Assembly: GCA_963751665.1 (NCBI GenBank)
Contig: CAVVVF010000001.1
Coordinates: 248,001-312,000 of the forward strand
Source of the DNA: AC-69 sp963751665
GTDB lineage: Bacteria; Actinomycetota; UBA4738; HRBIN12
Direction of reading: 5' to 3'
DNA: 64,000 nt
Shown: piece after piece, positions 27,022-35,891 of the stretch
Layout of the letters: the number at the start of each line of letters is the position of its first letter
Numbering within the stretch: position 1 is the first letter of the stretch
Made by a program: the position numbers and the translations under genes
The notes under the pieces: model-generated
Databases searched by the model: none
What the model was told of the DNA's origin: nothing
Seen by the model: the letters and a program-made list of their open reading frames with translations, nothing else

Positions 27022-28515
27022 TGCTCACCAGGCTGAGGCGCGGCGAGGAAGGATTCGCCCTGGTCACGGCGGTGTTCATCCTGGCCATCATGAGCATGCT
27101 GCTGATCGTGGTGCTCGAGGCGGGCAACAATGCCTTCAGCGTGGCGGAACGAAACTCGCGGTACACGCGAACGCTGGGCGTGGCCGAGGCAGGCCTCGGC
27201 GCGGCGGTCACGCAGCTCGGGGAGAGCCGGCTGTCCTCCACCCTTGCCCCGTGTCGCGTCGGCACGGGCACCGTGTGCGCCGCCGCCGGGGGGGAGTACC
27301 AGGTCAACTGGAGCACCGACACGGAGGGGACCGTGACGGTCACGTCGATCGGTTACTACCCGAGCAAGGCTGGGGCCCAGGTCACGCGGGAGATCAAGGC
27401 CGTGTACAAGCCGATCCCGTCCTTCAACTACGCCATCTTCTCGGACACCTCCATCAACATCAAGAACGGCCAGGTGATCTACGGGGACATCTTCGCCAAC
27501 CAGGGGATCACCATCGGGACGAGCGCCGTGCATCTGCGGGAGCGTCACGAGCGCCGGCGGCGGCGTGATCACGCAGTCCGGCGCATCGATCGTCAAGAGC
27601 TACACGGACGGCTCCGGGAGGGTCTGTTCCGGCAAGACCGGCAGCGTGTGGGCGAACGGAACGATCGACCTGGGGAGCACCGGCGTGGTTCAGGGCGACG
27701 CCACGGCTTCGGCACCAGCCGGGACGGACTGCGCCACGCAGATCACGAGCTACGCGATCCTGGGCGGCACCGTGCAGGGGAAGGCGACGGCGTGCGGCAA
27801 CATCACGTCGACGACGACGAACCCCTCCGCCCACACCTGGACGGCGCCATCGCCTCCGAAGGCGAGCCCCTCCGGGGGGATCTCCCCTCCCTACACGTTC
27901 GACCCCTCCAACTACACCAGCGTCAACTGCATGCCCATCAGCAGCCCCTGCGACCCACAGCAGACGTCCGCCACCGCATATCAGGTCTTCAACGCGCTCA
28001 ACAAGTCCAACATGCAGGGGGTGTACGCGGTCTGGCAGACGGACCCGCATTGCGGGCAGATCACGAACGCCGCATCCGATCAGTGCACCAAGCTCGACCT
28101 GACCAACATGTCCGTGGCCGGCGACCTCACGATCGTCACGAACGCGCCGATCTACTTCGGGAACACGAGCCCCATCGCCTCGACCGGGCCCGCCAGGGTG
28201 GTCATCGTCTCCCTGTACATCCCCGGAGGATCGTCGACGTGCACGGTGAACGGTGGCGATTGCAGCATCTACGGGAAGAACGCCGTCGTCTTCGACTCCG
28301 GCAACGCGAACGATCCGAACGACGCCATCGCGGCGCTGCTGTACACGCCGGGCAAGATGGCGTTCAAGCAGCAGGCCAACGCGGCCGACGGCGCCCTGTA
28401 CGCCGGGTCCATGGACATCGCCAACGGCTTCGGCATCACCTTCAACGACCGGATCGCACAGATCGTCGGATTCGGCGGGAGCCTGCAGCAGGTCCTGTGG
28501 CAGGAGATCTCCTAG
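27018..28515 (+). CDS. PilX-like minor pilin with a large secreted domain (one indel)
   Basis: The N-terminus EEGFALVTAVFILAIMSMLL is PilX-like: a Gly-Phe cleavage site but no Glu at +5. Residues to about 170 are in frame with the ATG at 27018 (YTRTLGVAEAGLGAAVTQL, then SFNYAIFSDTSINIKNGQVIYGDIF). A single extra base near 27530 shifts the frame, and the protein continues with TQSGASIVKSYTDGSGRV through a glycine/threonine-rich beta region (GTIDLGSTGVVQGDATASA, ILGGTVQGKATACGN) similar to polymer-forming bactofilin or DUF7305-like repeats, to the stop at 28513-28515. Joined length is about 498 residues. The repeated G-x-V/I strands suggest a right-handed beta helix; function beyond pilus assembly is unknown. 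Confidence 0.72.
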
Positions 28516-28580
28516 GCCGGGGAGCCCGCCCCGTGCCGGCGCTGGGGGCTCGTCCTGGACCCTTCTGGCATGATGCCCGC

Positions 28581-29354
28581 GTGATCGCCCTGCGGGCAGC
28601 GGCGTTCGGGCTCGTGGGCTTGGCCTTCGGCAGCTTCCTCACGGTGGTCACTCACCGGGTCCCGAAGGGGGAGTCCCTGGTCGCCCCGAGGTCCCGGTGC
28701 CCTTCCTGCGGGACCCAGCTCCGGAACGTCGACAACATCCCCGTGGTCGTCCTGGCTGTTCCTGCGGGGGCGATGCCGCTCGTGCGGGGCCCGGATCTCG
28801 CCGATGTACCCCTCACGGAGCTCGCCACTGCCGGCCTGTTCGTCGGCGCGGCCCTGGAGTTCGACTCGATCTGGGCGGCGGCCATGATGGGCCCCTTCCT
28901 CGGGCTGATGTTGGCCCTGTCCGTCATCGACCTCCGCCACCGGATCATCCCCAACCGCCTCGTGTACCCGTCGCTCGTGGCCTTCGGCGCCTACATCGTG
29001 GTCGTCGCCCTGGCCGGGGGAGGGCTCGACGCCGTCCGGGCTGCCATCGGGATGCTGGCCTACGGGGGTTCCCTGCTCCTGGTGGCGATCGTCTCCCCCC
29101 GGGGCATGGGCATGGGTGACGTGAAGCTGGCGTCCCTCATGGGCCTGGTCCTCGGGGCGGTGGGGCTGCGGTACGTCGCCGTGGCCGCCGGGGCCGGGAT
29201 CCTGATGGGAGGGGTGGGGGGGATCGCCGCCCTGATCGGCGGGGTCAGCCGGAAGCAGGCCATCCCGTTCGGCCCCTTCATGGCCGCCGGAGCCCTGGTG
29301 GCGGCGTTCCTGGCCCCCCAGATCTCCTCGGTCTACCTCCGACACCTCACCTGA
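28581..29354 (+). CDS. pilD: Prepilin peptidase PilD (two compensating indels)
   Basis: Membrane aspartic peptidase that cleaves and may methylate prepilins. The GTG at 28581 starts LRAAAFGLVGLAFGSFLTVV. The first zinc-finger half CPSCGTQLRNVDNIPVV is in frame, then an extra base near 28750 and a missing base near 28808 put the second half in another frame, where it reads SWLFLRGRCRSCGARISPMYPLTEL, the expected CxxC pair. The frame then returns with LTELATAG, the catalytic Asp in SVIDLRHRIIPNRLV and the second in GMGMGDVKLASLMG. With the shifts corrected it is a normal bifunctional-type peptidase of about 258 residues. Confidence 0.88.
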   Translation: MIALRAAAFGLVGLAFGSFLTVVTHRVPKGESLVAPRSRCPSCGTQLRNVDNIPVVVLAVPAGAMPLVRGPDLADVPLTELATAGLFVGAALEFDSIWAAAMMGPFLGLMLALSVIDLRHRIIPNRLVYPSLVAFGAYIVVVALAGGGLDAVRAAIGMLAYGGSLLLVAIVSPRGMGMGDVKLASLMGLVLGAVGLRYVAVAAGAGILMGGVGGIAALIGGVSRKQAIPFGPFMAAGALVAAFLAPQISSVYLRHLT

Positions 29355-29636
29355 TCCAGCCCCTCGGCCGGCTTCCCACTAGGGGAGCCCCCCTTTCCCT
29401 GTGACAGATGTGGCGTTTGATCAGAAGAGCTAATTACATCTATGTAATTTAGCCTACCGTGCCGAAAGAGCACTTGCGTGGTGATTGACCGTGTCTGTGA
29501 CGGATGTTAGGTTGCGGGACCCCACGCAGGTGCTGTGTCAGGAGTGGACCAGGGGAGCAGATGGTGAAGATGGTGGAGATGTTACGAAAGTGACGGATGT
29601 GGCGAAAGTGACATACGGGCACGGGGGCGCGAGGCC
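29355..29636 (+). promoter_or_regulatory. Regulatory region upstream of twin HTH genes: palindrome and direct repeats
   Basis: A 282-base gene-free stretch, locally AT-rich against a very GC-rich background. It holds a perfect 8-bp palindrome (AATTACAT-CT-ATGTAATT, 29432-29449) and three copies of a GTGACRGATGTKRSG-like direct repeat at 29401-29415, 29497-29510 and 29590-29604, spaced 96 and 93 bases, plus CGAAAGTGAC twice at 29585-29594 and 29603-29612. The nature of binding proteins is unknown; the two BldC-like genes that follow are obvious candidates. The core promoter of the HTH-pilMNO unit should also lie here. Confidence 0.55.
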
Positions 29637-29846
29637 ATGAGCAAGCGGAGGCCGTTCGTGGGGGATCGGCTCCTCACCGTGAGCGAGGTGGCGGCCACGA
29701 TGCGGGTCTCGAACATGACGGTGTACCGGCTCATCAAGAGCGGGCAGCTTCCGGCGATCCGGGTGGGCAAGAACTTCCGTATCCGCGAGTCGGACGTGGA
29801 CAAGTACCTGTCCGAGCGCTCGGTCAAGGCGGAGGGCGACGAATGA
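29637..29846 (+). CDS. BldC/excisionase-like HTH protein 1
   Basis: A 69-residue MerR-like winged helix protein (HTH_17 / excisionase family): LLTVSEVAATMRVSNMTVYRLIKSG, then PAIRVGKNFRIRESDVDKYL. The first helix-turn-helix and the wing are complete and there is almost nothing else, as in Streptomyces BldC. Despite the family name there is no integrase nearby, so a transcription factor is more likely than an excisionase. The ATG start is 282 bases after pilD. Its stop overlaps the start of a close paralogue (ATGA). Confidence 0.8.
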   Translation: MSKRRPFVGDRLLTVSEVAATMRVSNMTVYRLIKSGQLPAIRVGKNFRIRESDVDKYLSERSVKAEGDE

Positions 29847-30070
29847 TCCGGGGACGGGCCATCCAGGGCACGTGGCGGGTCGGGGACGAGGACCAGCTCC
29901 TCACCGTGGGCGAGGTCTGCGAGGCCATGCGGGTCTCGAACATGACCGTCTATCGGCTGATCAAATCCGGCGAGCTGCCGGCGATCCGGCTGGGCAAGAC
30001 CTACCGGGTCCTCGAGTCCGAGGTCGAGCGGTACCTCTCGGGCTTGCTGGTCATGGTGGAGGGCGAGTAG
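29843..30070 (+). CDS. BldC/excisionase-like HTH protein 2
   Basis: A 75-residue paralogue of the preceding gene, sharing MRVSNMTVYRLIKSG and the PAIR-x-GK wing. The N-terminal 18 residues differ (GRAIQGTWRVGDEDQ). The ATG overlaps the previous stop and the TAG is directly followed by pilM's ATG, so the three genes are one translational unit. Two near-identical recognition helices but different flanks suggest hetero- or homo-oligomers on repeated sites; this is inference. Confidence 0.78.
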   Translation: MIRGRAIQGTWRVGDEDQLLTVGEVCEAMRVSNMTVYRLIKSGELPAIRLGKTYRVLESEVERYLSGLLVMVEGE

Positions 30071-31115
30071 ATGGCCAAGACGCTCGTCGGCCTCGACATC
30101 GGCTCGACCGCGGTGCGGGCGGCCGAGGTGGGCATCGGCGATGTCCCGGTGCTGGCCCGGGCGGCCCAGGTCCCCCTCCCCGCGGGTGCGGTCGAGAACG
30201 GCGAGGTCCGCCGGCCCGACGTGGTGAGCGAGGCCCTCAAGGAGCTGTGGGGCCGCAGCAGGATCCGCGGCCGGCAGGTCCGGATGGGCGTCGGGAACCA
30301 GCGGGTCGTGGTGCGGGAGATCGCTCTGCCTTGGCTCCCCGAGAAGGAGCTCCGGGCGTCCCTCGGGTTCCAGGTACAGGAGTTCATCCCGATCTCCGTG
30401 GACGAGGCCGTGCTGGACTTCGACCCGCTGGGCGAGTTCGAGCTGGAGGGCCGCCGGATGCTTCGGATCCTCCTGGTCGCGGCCCAGAAGGTGATGATCA
30501 GCGAGGCCGTGGCAGCGGTGCAGGCCGCACGGCTTGATCCGGTGGGCATCGACCTCAACCCCTTCGCCCTGGTGAGGGCGGTGGGGACCGTCGAGGGGCT
30601 GAACCTGGAGACCCCGGGCGACGAGGCCGTCGTGGACATCGGGGCCCACGTGACGAACATCTGCGTCCACGACCGCGGCATCACCCGGTTCGTGCGGATC
30701 CTGCCGACCGGGGGCCGAGACATCACGCTCGCCATCGCTCGGGGGCTGGGCGTCGAGGACGAGGTCGCCGAGCGGCTGAAGCGCGGGGAGGATGTCGAGG
30801 GTGCTCCGGCCTCCAAGGAGGTCGAGCGGGTGGCGCCTGTCTCGGGCCGGGACCTTCGTCGACGAGATCCGATCCTCGCTCGAGTTCTACACGGCCCAGG
30901 TGCCCGGGGCCAAGATCGGGCGCGTACTGGTCACGGGCGGGGGCTCGAAGCTTCGCGGCTTCCTCGAGCTCCTGCAGGAGCGCATCCCGGTGAAGGTGGA
31001 CCGGGGCCGAGTGTTCGAGCGCGTGAAGTCCGAGCTCGATCTTCCCCCTGAGGCGATGGAGGACGCAGAGCCGGTCCTCGCCGTCGCCGTCGGCCTGGCC
31101 ATCCCCGGGAGGTGA
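30071..31115 (+). CDS. pilM: Type IV pilus assembly protein PilM (one indel)
   Basis: Actin-like cytoplasmic protein that binds the PilN N-terminus and links to the ATPases. In frame from ATG 30071: LVGLDIGSTAVRAAEVG (phosphate-1 loop), VRMGVGNQRVVVREIALPWLPEKELRASL, and AVVDIGAHVTNICVHDRG (phosphate 2). At about 30845 one extra G in a GGG run shifts the frame; the C-terminal third reads TFVDEIRSSLEFYTAQVPGAK and ends with the expected VLVTGGGSKLRGFLELL at the stop 31113-31115. Joined length about 348 residues is normal. Confidence 0.9.
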
Positions 31116-31733
31116 CGATGACCCAAGTCAACCTCCTTCCCCCCGAGCTCCGCGCCCGAGAGGCGACGCGTCGCCTCACGAGTGTGGTCGTGATCGTCGG
31201 CGTGATCGTGCTCGGGCTGGTCGGGCTGTTCTACTTCTTCCAGGTCATGAACCTCTCCCGGGCCCAGGACGACCTCGCGGCCCAGGAGGGCGTGAACAGC
31301 CAGCTCCAGGCGCAGGTCAACGACCTTCAGCGGTTCCAGGAGCTCCAGAACCAGCTCGACGCCAAGCAGGAGCTGGTCAACTCGGTGTTCGTCGACGAGG
31401 TCTCCTGGTCGACCGTGCTCGTGGACGTCTCCCGGATGATTCCCTCGGAGGCCTATCTCACGAACTTGACGGGATCGATCGTCGCCGGTGGCGGACGGCG
31501 CCGGCCACCGGAGGGGCCTCTCTGATCGGCAACCGTCACGTTCACCGGCGTGGTCAGGGAGACCGATCCCCTGGCTTCCTGGCTGACTAGGCTGGAGCAG
31601 GTGGACGGCTGGGAAAACGCCTGGATGACCTCGGCCACGGAGAGCGCTCCCTTCTCGCGCATCTACACCTTCAGCAGCGGCATCGACCTCAGCCTCGACG
31701 CCGCAACCAGTCGGGGGAGGGGGCCTCCCGTGA
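31112..31733 (+). CDS. pilN: Type IV pilus assembly protein PilN (indels)
   Basis: Bitopic inner-membrane protein. The start MTMTQVNLLPPELRARE carries the conserved PilM-binding INLLP motif (VNLLPPEL), followed by a membrane helix and a coiled-coil region (QAQVNDLQRFQELQNQLD). The frame is lost near 31490 and regained near 31530 (TFTGVVRETDPLASWLTRLE, WMTSATESAPFSRIYTF), consistent with one missing and one extra base; another extra G near 31720 hides the natural stop TGA at 31731-31733, which overlaps the pilO GTG. Overlaps pilM by 4 bases. Confidence 0.85.
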
Positions 31734-32404
31734 GCCGCCGGGGACCGATCATCGCGGCGGCGATCCTCGCCGTGGTCGCCCTGGTGGCCGTGTTCTTCCT
31801 GGTGCTCCCGAAGATGAGCGAGGTGAGCAAGACCCGGGAGGACATCGACTGCGGCGAAGACCCAGGAGTCGGCGCTTCGCGCTCAGCTCGCCAGCCTGAA
31901 GGAGGCCCAGGCCAACGCCCCGGAGGTGAAGGCCCAGATCGCGGAGCTCGAGCAACCAGGTCCCGCCCACGGCGGACCTCCCCGCGCTCATCAGGCTGCT
32001 GACGGCTGCGGCCGACGGCTCGGCCGTGGACTTCTTCACCGTGGCGCCGGGGAATCCCGAGCTCGATCCCGACGGGGTCCTTCTCGACCATCCCGACCTC
32101 GATCTCGGTGACCGGCGGGTACTTCGCGCTGGACCAGTTCCTGTTCCGGCTGGAGTCGCTACCGCGAGCGGCCAAGGTGACAAGCGTCTCGATCACCCCG
32201 GGGGGGACCGCGCCGATCGGCTCGACGGTGAACTCCCTCAGCATGCAGCTCGGCGTTGAGTTCTACACGACCGACACGAGCGCCGGGCCTGGCTCCCAGC
32301 CCGGGCCGAGCGAGGCCGGCACGTCCTCGGTGCCCTCGGCGTTCACGCCGATGTCCCCGTTCGCGCCGACCTCGCCGTCCACGCCTGCCCCACCGGGAGC
32401 CTAG
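31730..32404 (+). CDS. pilO: Type IV pilus assembly protein PilO (three indels)
   Basis: Inner-membrane partner of PilN. From the GTG at 31730: a membrane helix (PIIAAAILAVVALVAVFFLVLP) and a coiled-coil stretch. Extra bases near 31853, 31955 and 32076 move the reading through AKTQESALRAQLASLKEAQA, QVPPTADLPALIRLLTAAAD and FSTIPTSISVTGGYFALDQF; the C-terminal ferredoxin-like part (LFRLESLPRAAKVTSVSITP) and a Pro/Ser-rich tail run to 32404. All fragments align to one PilO of about 223 residues. Confidence 0.85.
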
Positions 32405-32408
32405 GACC

Positions 32409-32981
32409 ATGGCCCTCTCCCCCCGTGACCGGCGCGCGCTGATCCTCTTCGGCGCGGCGGCGGGCGTCGCGCTCCTTGCCTTCGTCTTCCTGAACGTGCT
32501 GCGAGGAGGTGGGGGGGAGGAGGCGGCGCCGCCGCCGCCGGTCTCGACCGGCGGCCCGACGCCGACTCCGTCCGTCTCCCCCACCCCGACGCCCCGCGAG
32601 ACGCTGCCGCCGGTGGTCCTGGCCGGGTCCCGTGACCCGTTCTCCATCCCACCGGCCTTGCAGACGGGGACTCCGCCACCGAGCGGCAGCGTCAGCCCCC
32701 CTCCCACGGGGACCGGGCCGCCTCCCACCGGGTCGCCGACCCCCACGCCGACCACGCCGGGAGGCGGGCAGAGCACCACGGTGGGCGGCCACACGGTCGT
32801 GCTCCTCGACATCTTCCAGGGCGGCACGATGGTCCAGGTGGAGGTGGACGGCACGGTCTTCACGGTGTCGGAGGGCGAGACCTTCGACGGGAACTTCAGG
32901 CTCGTCTCGATCAGCGGGAGCTGCGCGCGCTTCGTCTTCGGCGACGAAGGGTTCACGCTCTGTACGAGCCCGCAGAAGTAG
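32409..32981 (+). CDS. PilP/GspC-like membrane-anchored protein, last pilus gene
   Basis: A 190-residue protein in the position of PilP. It has a basic N-terminus, a single membrane helix (ALILFGAAAGVALLAFVFLNVL), a long Pro/Thr/Ser linker (residues about 40-125) and a compact C-terminal beta domain (TVVLLDIFQGGTMVQVEVDG, FTVSEGETFDGNFRLVSIS) with a Cys pair (GSCARF...TLC). The C-domain resembles the homology region of PilP/GspC. As monoderm-like actinobacteria lack a PilQ secretin, its partner would be PilNO or the pilus itself; that is inference. A strong terminator follows. Confidence 0.65.
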   Translation: MALSPRDRRALILFGAAAGVALLAFVFLNVLRGGGGEEAAPPPPVSTGGPTPTPSVSPTPTPRETLPPVVLAGSRDPFSIPPALQTGTPPPSGSVSPPPTGTGPPPTGSPTPTPTTPGGGQSTTVGGHTVVLLDIFQGGTMVQVEVDGTVFTVSEGETFDGNFRLVSISGSCARFVFGDEGFTLCTSPQK

Positions 32982-33022
32982 AGCTCCGGCGGTCCGCGCA
33001 CGGGGGGAGCGGTCGCCGGTTC

Positions 33023-33054
33023 GAGGGCGGTCCCGGGATACCGGGACCGCCCTC
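33023..33054 (+). terminator. Perfect 14-bp hairpin ending the pilus locus
   Basis: 33023-33036 pairs perfectly with 33041-33054 around the loop GATA, 42 bases after the stop of the last pilus gene. No T-run follows, but the stem is one of the strongest in the window. Confidence 0.75.
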
Positions 33055-33060
33055 CGCACT

Positions 33061-33114
33061 CGGGCCGGGCCCGGGTCCCAAGGACGCGCGTCCCCGGGGG
33101 TCGGGCCCGGCCCG
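33061..33114 (+). terminator. Second long hairpin upstream of aroC
   Basis: 33061-33073 and 33102-33114 are perfect 13-base inverted repeats enclosing 28 bases that contain a smaller palindrome (33082-33093). It ends 6 bases before the proposed aroC -10 hexamer, so it may back up termination, insulate aroC, or act on the opposite strand. Confidence 0.45.
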
Positions 33115-33119
33115 TCACC

Positions 33120-33125
33120 TATCAT
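33120..33125 (+). promoter_or_regulatory. -10 hexamer of a likely leaderless aroC promoter
   Basis: TATCAT ends 7 bases before the ATG at 33133, the position where chorismate synthases normally begin. An in-frame ATG at 33124 overlaps the hexamer. Confidence 0.35.
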
Positions 33126-33132
33126 GAGGTCC

Positions 33133-34287
33133 ATGTTGCGGCTGCTCACGGCGGGTGAATCGCACGGCAAGGCCCTCGTGGCCATCCTCGAGGGACTGCC
33201 CGCCGGCGTTCCCGTCGCCCCCAAGGAGGTGGCCGCCGAGCTGGCCCGGCGCCGCCACGGACACGGCCGGAGCGGCCGGCAGAAGCTCGAGGGCGACCGG
33301 TTCGAGATCCTGTCCGGCGTCCGGCACGGACGTACGCTGGGCAGCCCCATCGCCATCACGATCGAGAACGCGGAGTGGGAGGAGAAGTACCGGGACCTGA
33401 TGGCGGTGGAGGGCGAGACCGATCCAGAGGACAAGCTCACTCGTCCCCGCCCCGGACACGCCGATCTCCCCGGCGTCATGAAGTACGGGTTCGACGACGT
33501 GCGAAACGTCCTGGAGCGCGCGAGCGCGAGGGAGACGGCCGCCCGGGTCGCGGCGGGCTGTCCGTGCAAGGCGTTCCTGGCCGAGCTCGGCATCCGCGTC
33601 CTGTCCCACGTCGTTCGGATCGGAAAGGTGGCGGTGCCGGACGACGCTTCGCTCCCGGGGCCCGAGGACCTGGACGAGGTGGACGCCTCGCCGGTCCGGT
33701 GCTTCGACCAGAGAGCCTCGGCCCGGATGGTGGAGGAGATCGACCGGGTCCGAAAAGCCAAGGACACGCTCGGCGGGGTCTTCGAGGTCATCGCCTATGG
33801 CTGCCCGCCAGGCCTGGGCTCCCACGTCCAGTCCGACCGCAAGCTCGACGCTCGCCTGGCCCTCGCGCTCATGAGCATCCAGTCGGTGAAGGGCGTGGAG
33901 GTCGGTGACGGGTTCGCCACCGCGGCGCGCCTGGGCTCCAAGGCCCACGACGAGATCGTGACGGGCGGCGCCGGCCTGTCCCGAACCTCGATGCGGGCCG
34001 GGGGCATCGAGGGCGGCATGAGCACGGGCCAGCCCATCCGAGTCCGGGCGGCGATGAAGCCGTTCTCCACCGTGCCCCAGCCGCTGTCCACCGTAGACCT
34101 GGCGACCGGCAGGCCAGATATCGCGATCAAGCAGCGGACGGACGTGTGCGCGGTCCCCGCGGGAGGGGTGGTGGGGGAAGCCGCGGCGGCCTTCGTCCTG
34201 GCGCAGGCTGTCCTGGAGAAGTTCGGCGGTGACTCCCTTCCCGAGACCCGCCGCAACCTCGAGGGCTACGTCGCGACCCTGCCATGA
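33133..34287 (+). CDS. aroC: Chorismate synthase
   Basis: FMN-dependent last step of the shikimate pathway (EPSP to chorismate). The 384-residue protein starts MLRLLTAGESHG with the family's first signature, continues with RRRHGHGRSGRQKLEGD, RPRPGHADLPGVMKYG, ERASARETAARVAAG and the C-terminal GMSTGQPIRVRAAMKPFST and KQRTDVCAVPAGGVV. ATG 33124 would add three residues. Intact. It overlaps aroK by 4 bases. Confidence 0.96.
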   Translation: MLRLLTAGESHGKALVAILEGLPAGVPVAPKEVAAELARRRHGHGRSGRQKLEGDRFEILSGVRHGRTLGSPIAITIENAEWEEKYRDLMAVEGETDPEDKLTRPRPGHADLPGVMKYGFDDVRNVLERASARETAARVAAGCPCKAFLAELGIRVLSHVVRIGKVAVPDDASLPGPEDLDEVDASPVRCFDQRASARMVEEIDRVRKAKDTLGGVFEVIAYGCPPGLGSHVQSDRKLDARLALALMSIQSVKGVEVGDGFATAARLGSKAHDEIVTGGAGLSRTSMRAGGIEGGMSTGQPIRVRAAMKPFSTVPQPLSTVDLATGRPDIAIKQRTDVCAVPAGGVVGEAAAAFVLAQAVLEKFGGDSLPETRRNLEGYVATLP

Positions 34288-34784
34288 TCGTCTACCTCGT
34301 GGGCATGCCGGGATCCGGCAAGTCGACCATCGGACCGGAGCTGGCCGGCCGTCTGGGCGTCCCGTTCGTGGAGCTCGACGCCGAGATCGAGCGGGCCGCG
34401 GGAAGGTCGGTCCGGGAGATCTTCGAGGCACAGGGCGAGCCGCGCTTCCGCGAGCTCGAGGCGGCGGCCCTCACCGAGGCGGCCGCCCACGACCCCTCCG
34501 TGGTCTCGTGCGGGGGCGGGGTGGTCCTGGAGCCGGCCAACCGGGTCACGCTCCGGGCCACGGGTGACGTGGTGTTCCTGTCCGTCCCCCTGGAGGTTCT
34601 GAAGGAGCGGGTGTCGCCGTCGGCGGACCGGCCACTCATCCATGCCGAGGCCGACCTGGAGCGGCTGTTCCGGGACCGCGAGCCGCTGTACCGGGAGTTC
34701 GCGGCCCACGTCGTGGAGGCGAGCGGTCCGCCCCACGAGGTCGCCGAGGCCATCGAGAAGGAGCTCACCCGGTGGTCCGCGTGA
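34284..34784 (+). CDS. aroK: Shikimate kinase
   Basis: Phosphorylates shikimate with ATP. P-loop GMPGSGKSTIG, shikimate-binding DAEIERAAGRSVREIFEAQGEPRFRE, the GGG motif SCGGGVVL and the lid arginine in SADRPLIH. At 166 residues it is full length. Overlaps aroC and aroB, so aroC-K-B-Q are cotranslated. Confidence 0.96.
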   Translation: MIVYLVGMPGSGKSTIGPELAGRLGVPFVELDAEIERAAGRSVREIFEAQGEPRFRELEAAALTEAAAHDPSVVSCGGGVVLEPANRVTLRATGDVVFLSVPLEVLKERVSPSADRPLIHAEADLERLFRDREPLYREFAAHVVEASGPPHEVAEAIEKELTRWSA

Positions 34785-35860
34785 GCGTGGCCGTCCCCGG
34801 CTCGACCTACGACGTGGTCGTGGCACCGGGCATCCTGGAGGAGGCCGCTGCCTGGCTGCCCGAGCTCGGAGGGGCGGAGAAGGCCTTCGTGGTGGCGGAT
34901 CCCACCGTCGCGAGCGCCTACCTGGAGAGGCTCGCCGGTGGGCTCGACCCCTGGGGCTGGGGGTGGTGCACCTCGGCGTGCCGGCCGGCGAGGAGGCGAA
35001 GTCGCTCCAGGCCGTGTCCGCGCTGCACCGTCAGCTGGCAACACAGGAGGCGCACCGCGACGACGTGGTGATCGCGCTGGGCGGCGGCTCCGTCGGGCGA
35101 CCTCGCGGGGTTCGTGGCGGCCACGTACATGCGCGGGGTGCGGTTCGTCCAGGTCCCCACGACGCTGACGGCTCAGGTGGACGCGGCCATCGGGGGCAAG
35201 ACCGGCGTCAACCTGCCGGAGGGGAAGAACCTGGTCGGCTCGTTCCACCAGCCGGTTGCGGTCCTGGCCGACGTTGCCACACTCGCCACCCTCCCGGACC
35301 GGGAGTTCCGCTCCGGCCTGGCCGAGGTGGCCAAGTACGGCCTGGCCCTCGAGCCTTCGATCCTCGAGGTCCTGGACGGCCGCCTCGACGCGGTCCTGGC
35401 CCGCGATCGGCTCGTCATGCAGGACGTGGTCGCACGGTGCGTCCGCACGAAGGCCAGCGTTGTCGGTGCCGACGAGCGCGACCGTGGAGCCCGGCTGGTC
35501 TTGAACTACGGACACACGCTGGGCCACGCCCTGGAGCGCCTCGACGAGTTCTCCGGGCGGTCCCACGGCGAGGCCGTGGCGATGGGGATGACGTTCGCCG
35601 CCCGCCTGGCCGAGATGCTGGGGATCGCTCGCCCGGGCCTTTCGGCCCGGCACGCCATGGCGCTGAAGCCGCTCGGCCTCGAGCCCGACGGGAGGCTCCC
35701 GGCGAGCGACCGGATCCTCGACGCGATGCGGATGGACAAGAAGTACCGCGGCGGTATCCGGTTCGTGCTCCTGGAGGACGTGGGGCGTCCCATCGTCGTG
35801 GACGAGGTTCCCGAAGATGTCGTGATGAGCGTCCTGAAAGAGATGGGAGCGGCGGGGTGA
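34772..35860 (+). CDS. aroB: 3-Dehydroquinate synthase (two compensating indels)
   Basis: NAD- and metal-dependent cyclisation of DAHP. The GTG start at 34772 gives VSVAVPGSTYDVVVAPG. Near 34955 a C is missing from a C-run and near 35097 a G is added, so about 47 codons are read in the wrong frame; the other frame gives VVHLGVPAGEEAKSLQ and DDVVIALGGGSVG, the NAD-binding motif. From ATYMRGVRFVQVPTTLTAQVDAAIGGKTGVN onward frame and motifs are normal, including the metal ligands in NYGHTLGHALE and RSHGEAVAMGM. Full length about 362 residues. Confidence 0.93.
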
Positions 35861-35891
35861 CGCCACGGGCCGGCGACCGGAGGGCCGGGCC

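Noticed and set aside
27018..29354. A 778-codon fusion of the PilX-like pilin with the prepilin peptidase
   Set aside because: The middle is the pilin read out of frame after an extra base at about 27530; a real stop for the pilin exists at 28513-28515 in the correct frame.
29637..30070. Phage or integrative-element excisionase genes
   Set aside because: There is no integrase, attachment repeat or tRNA nearby and the genes are overlapped with pilM; a transcription factor role fits better.
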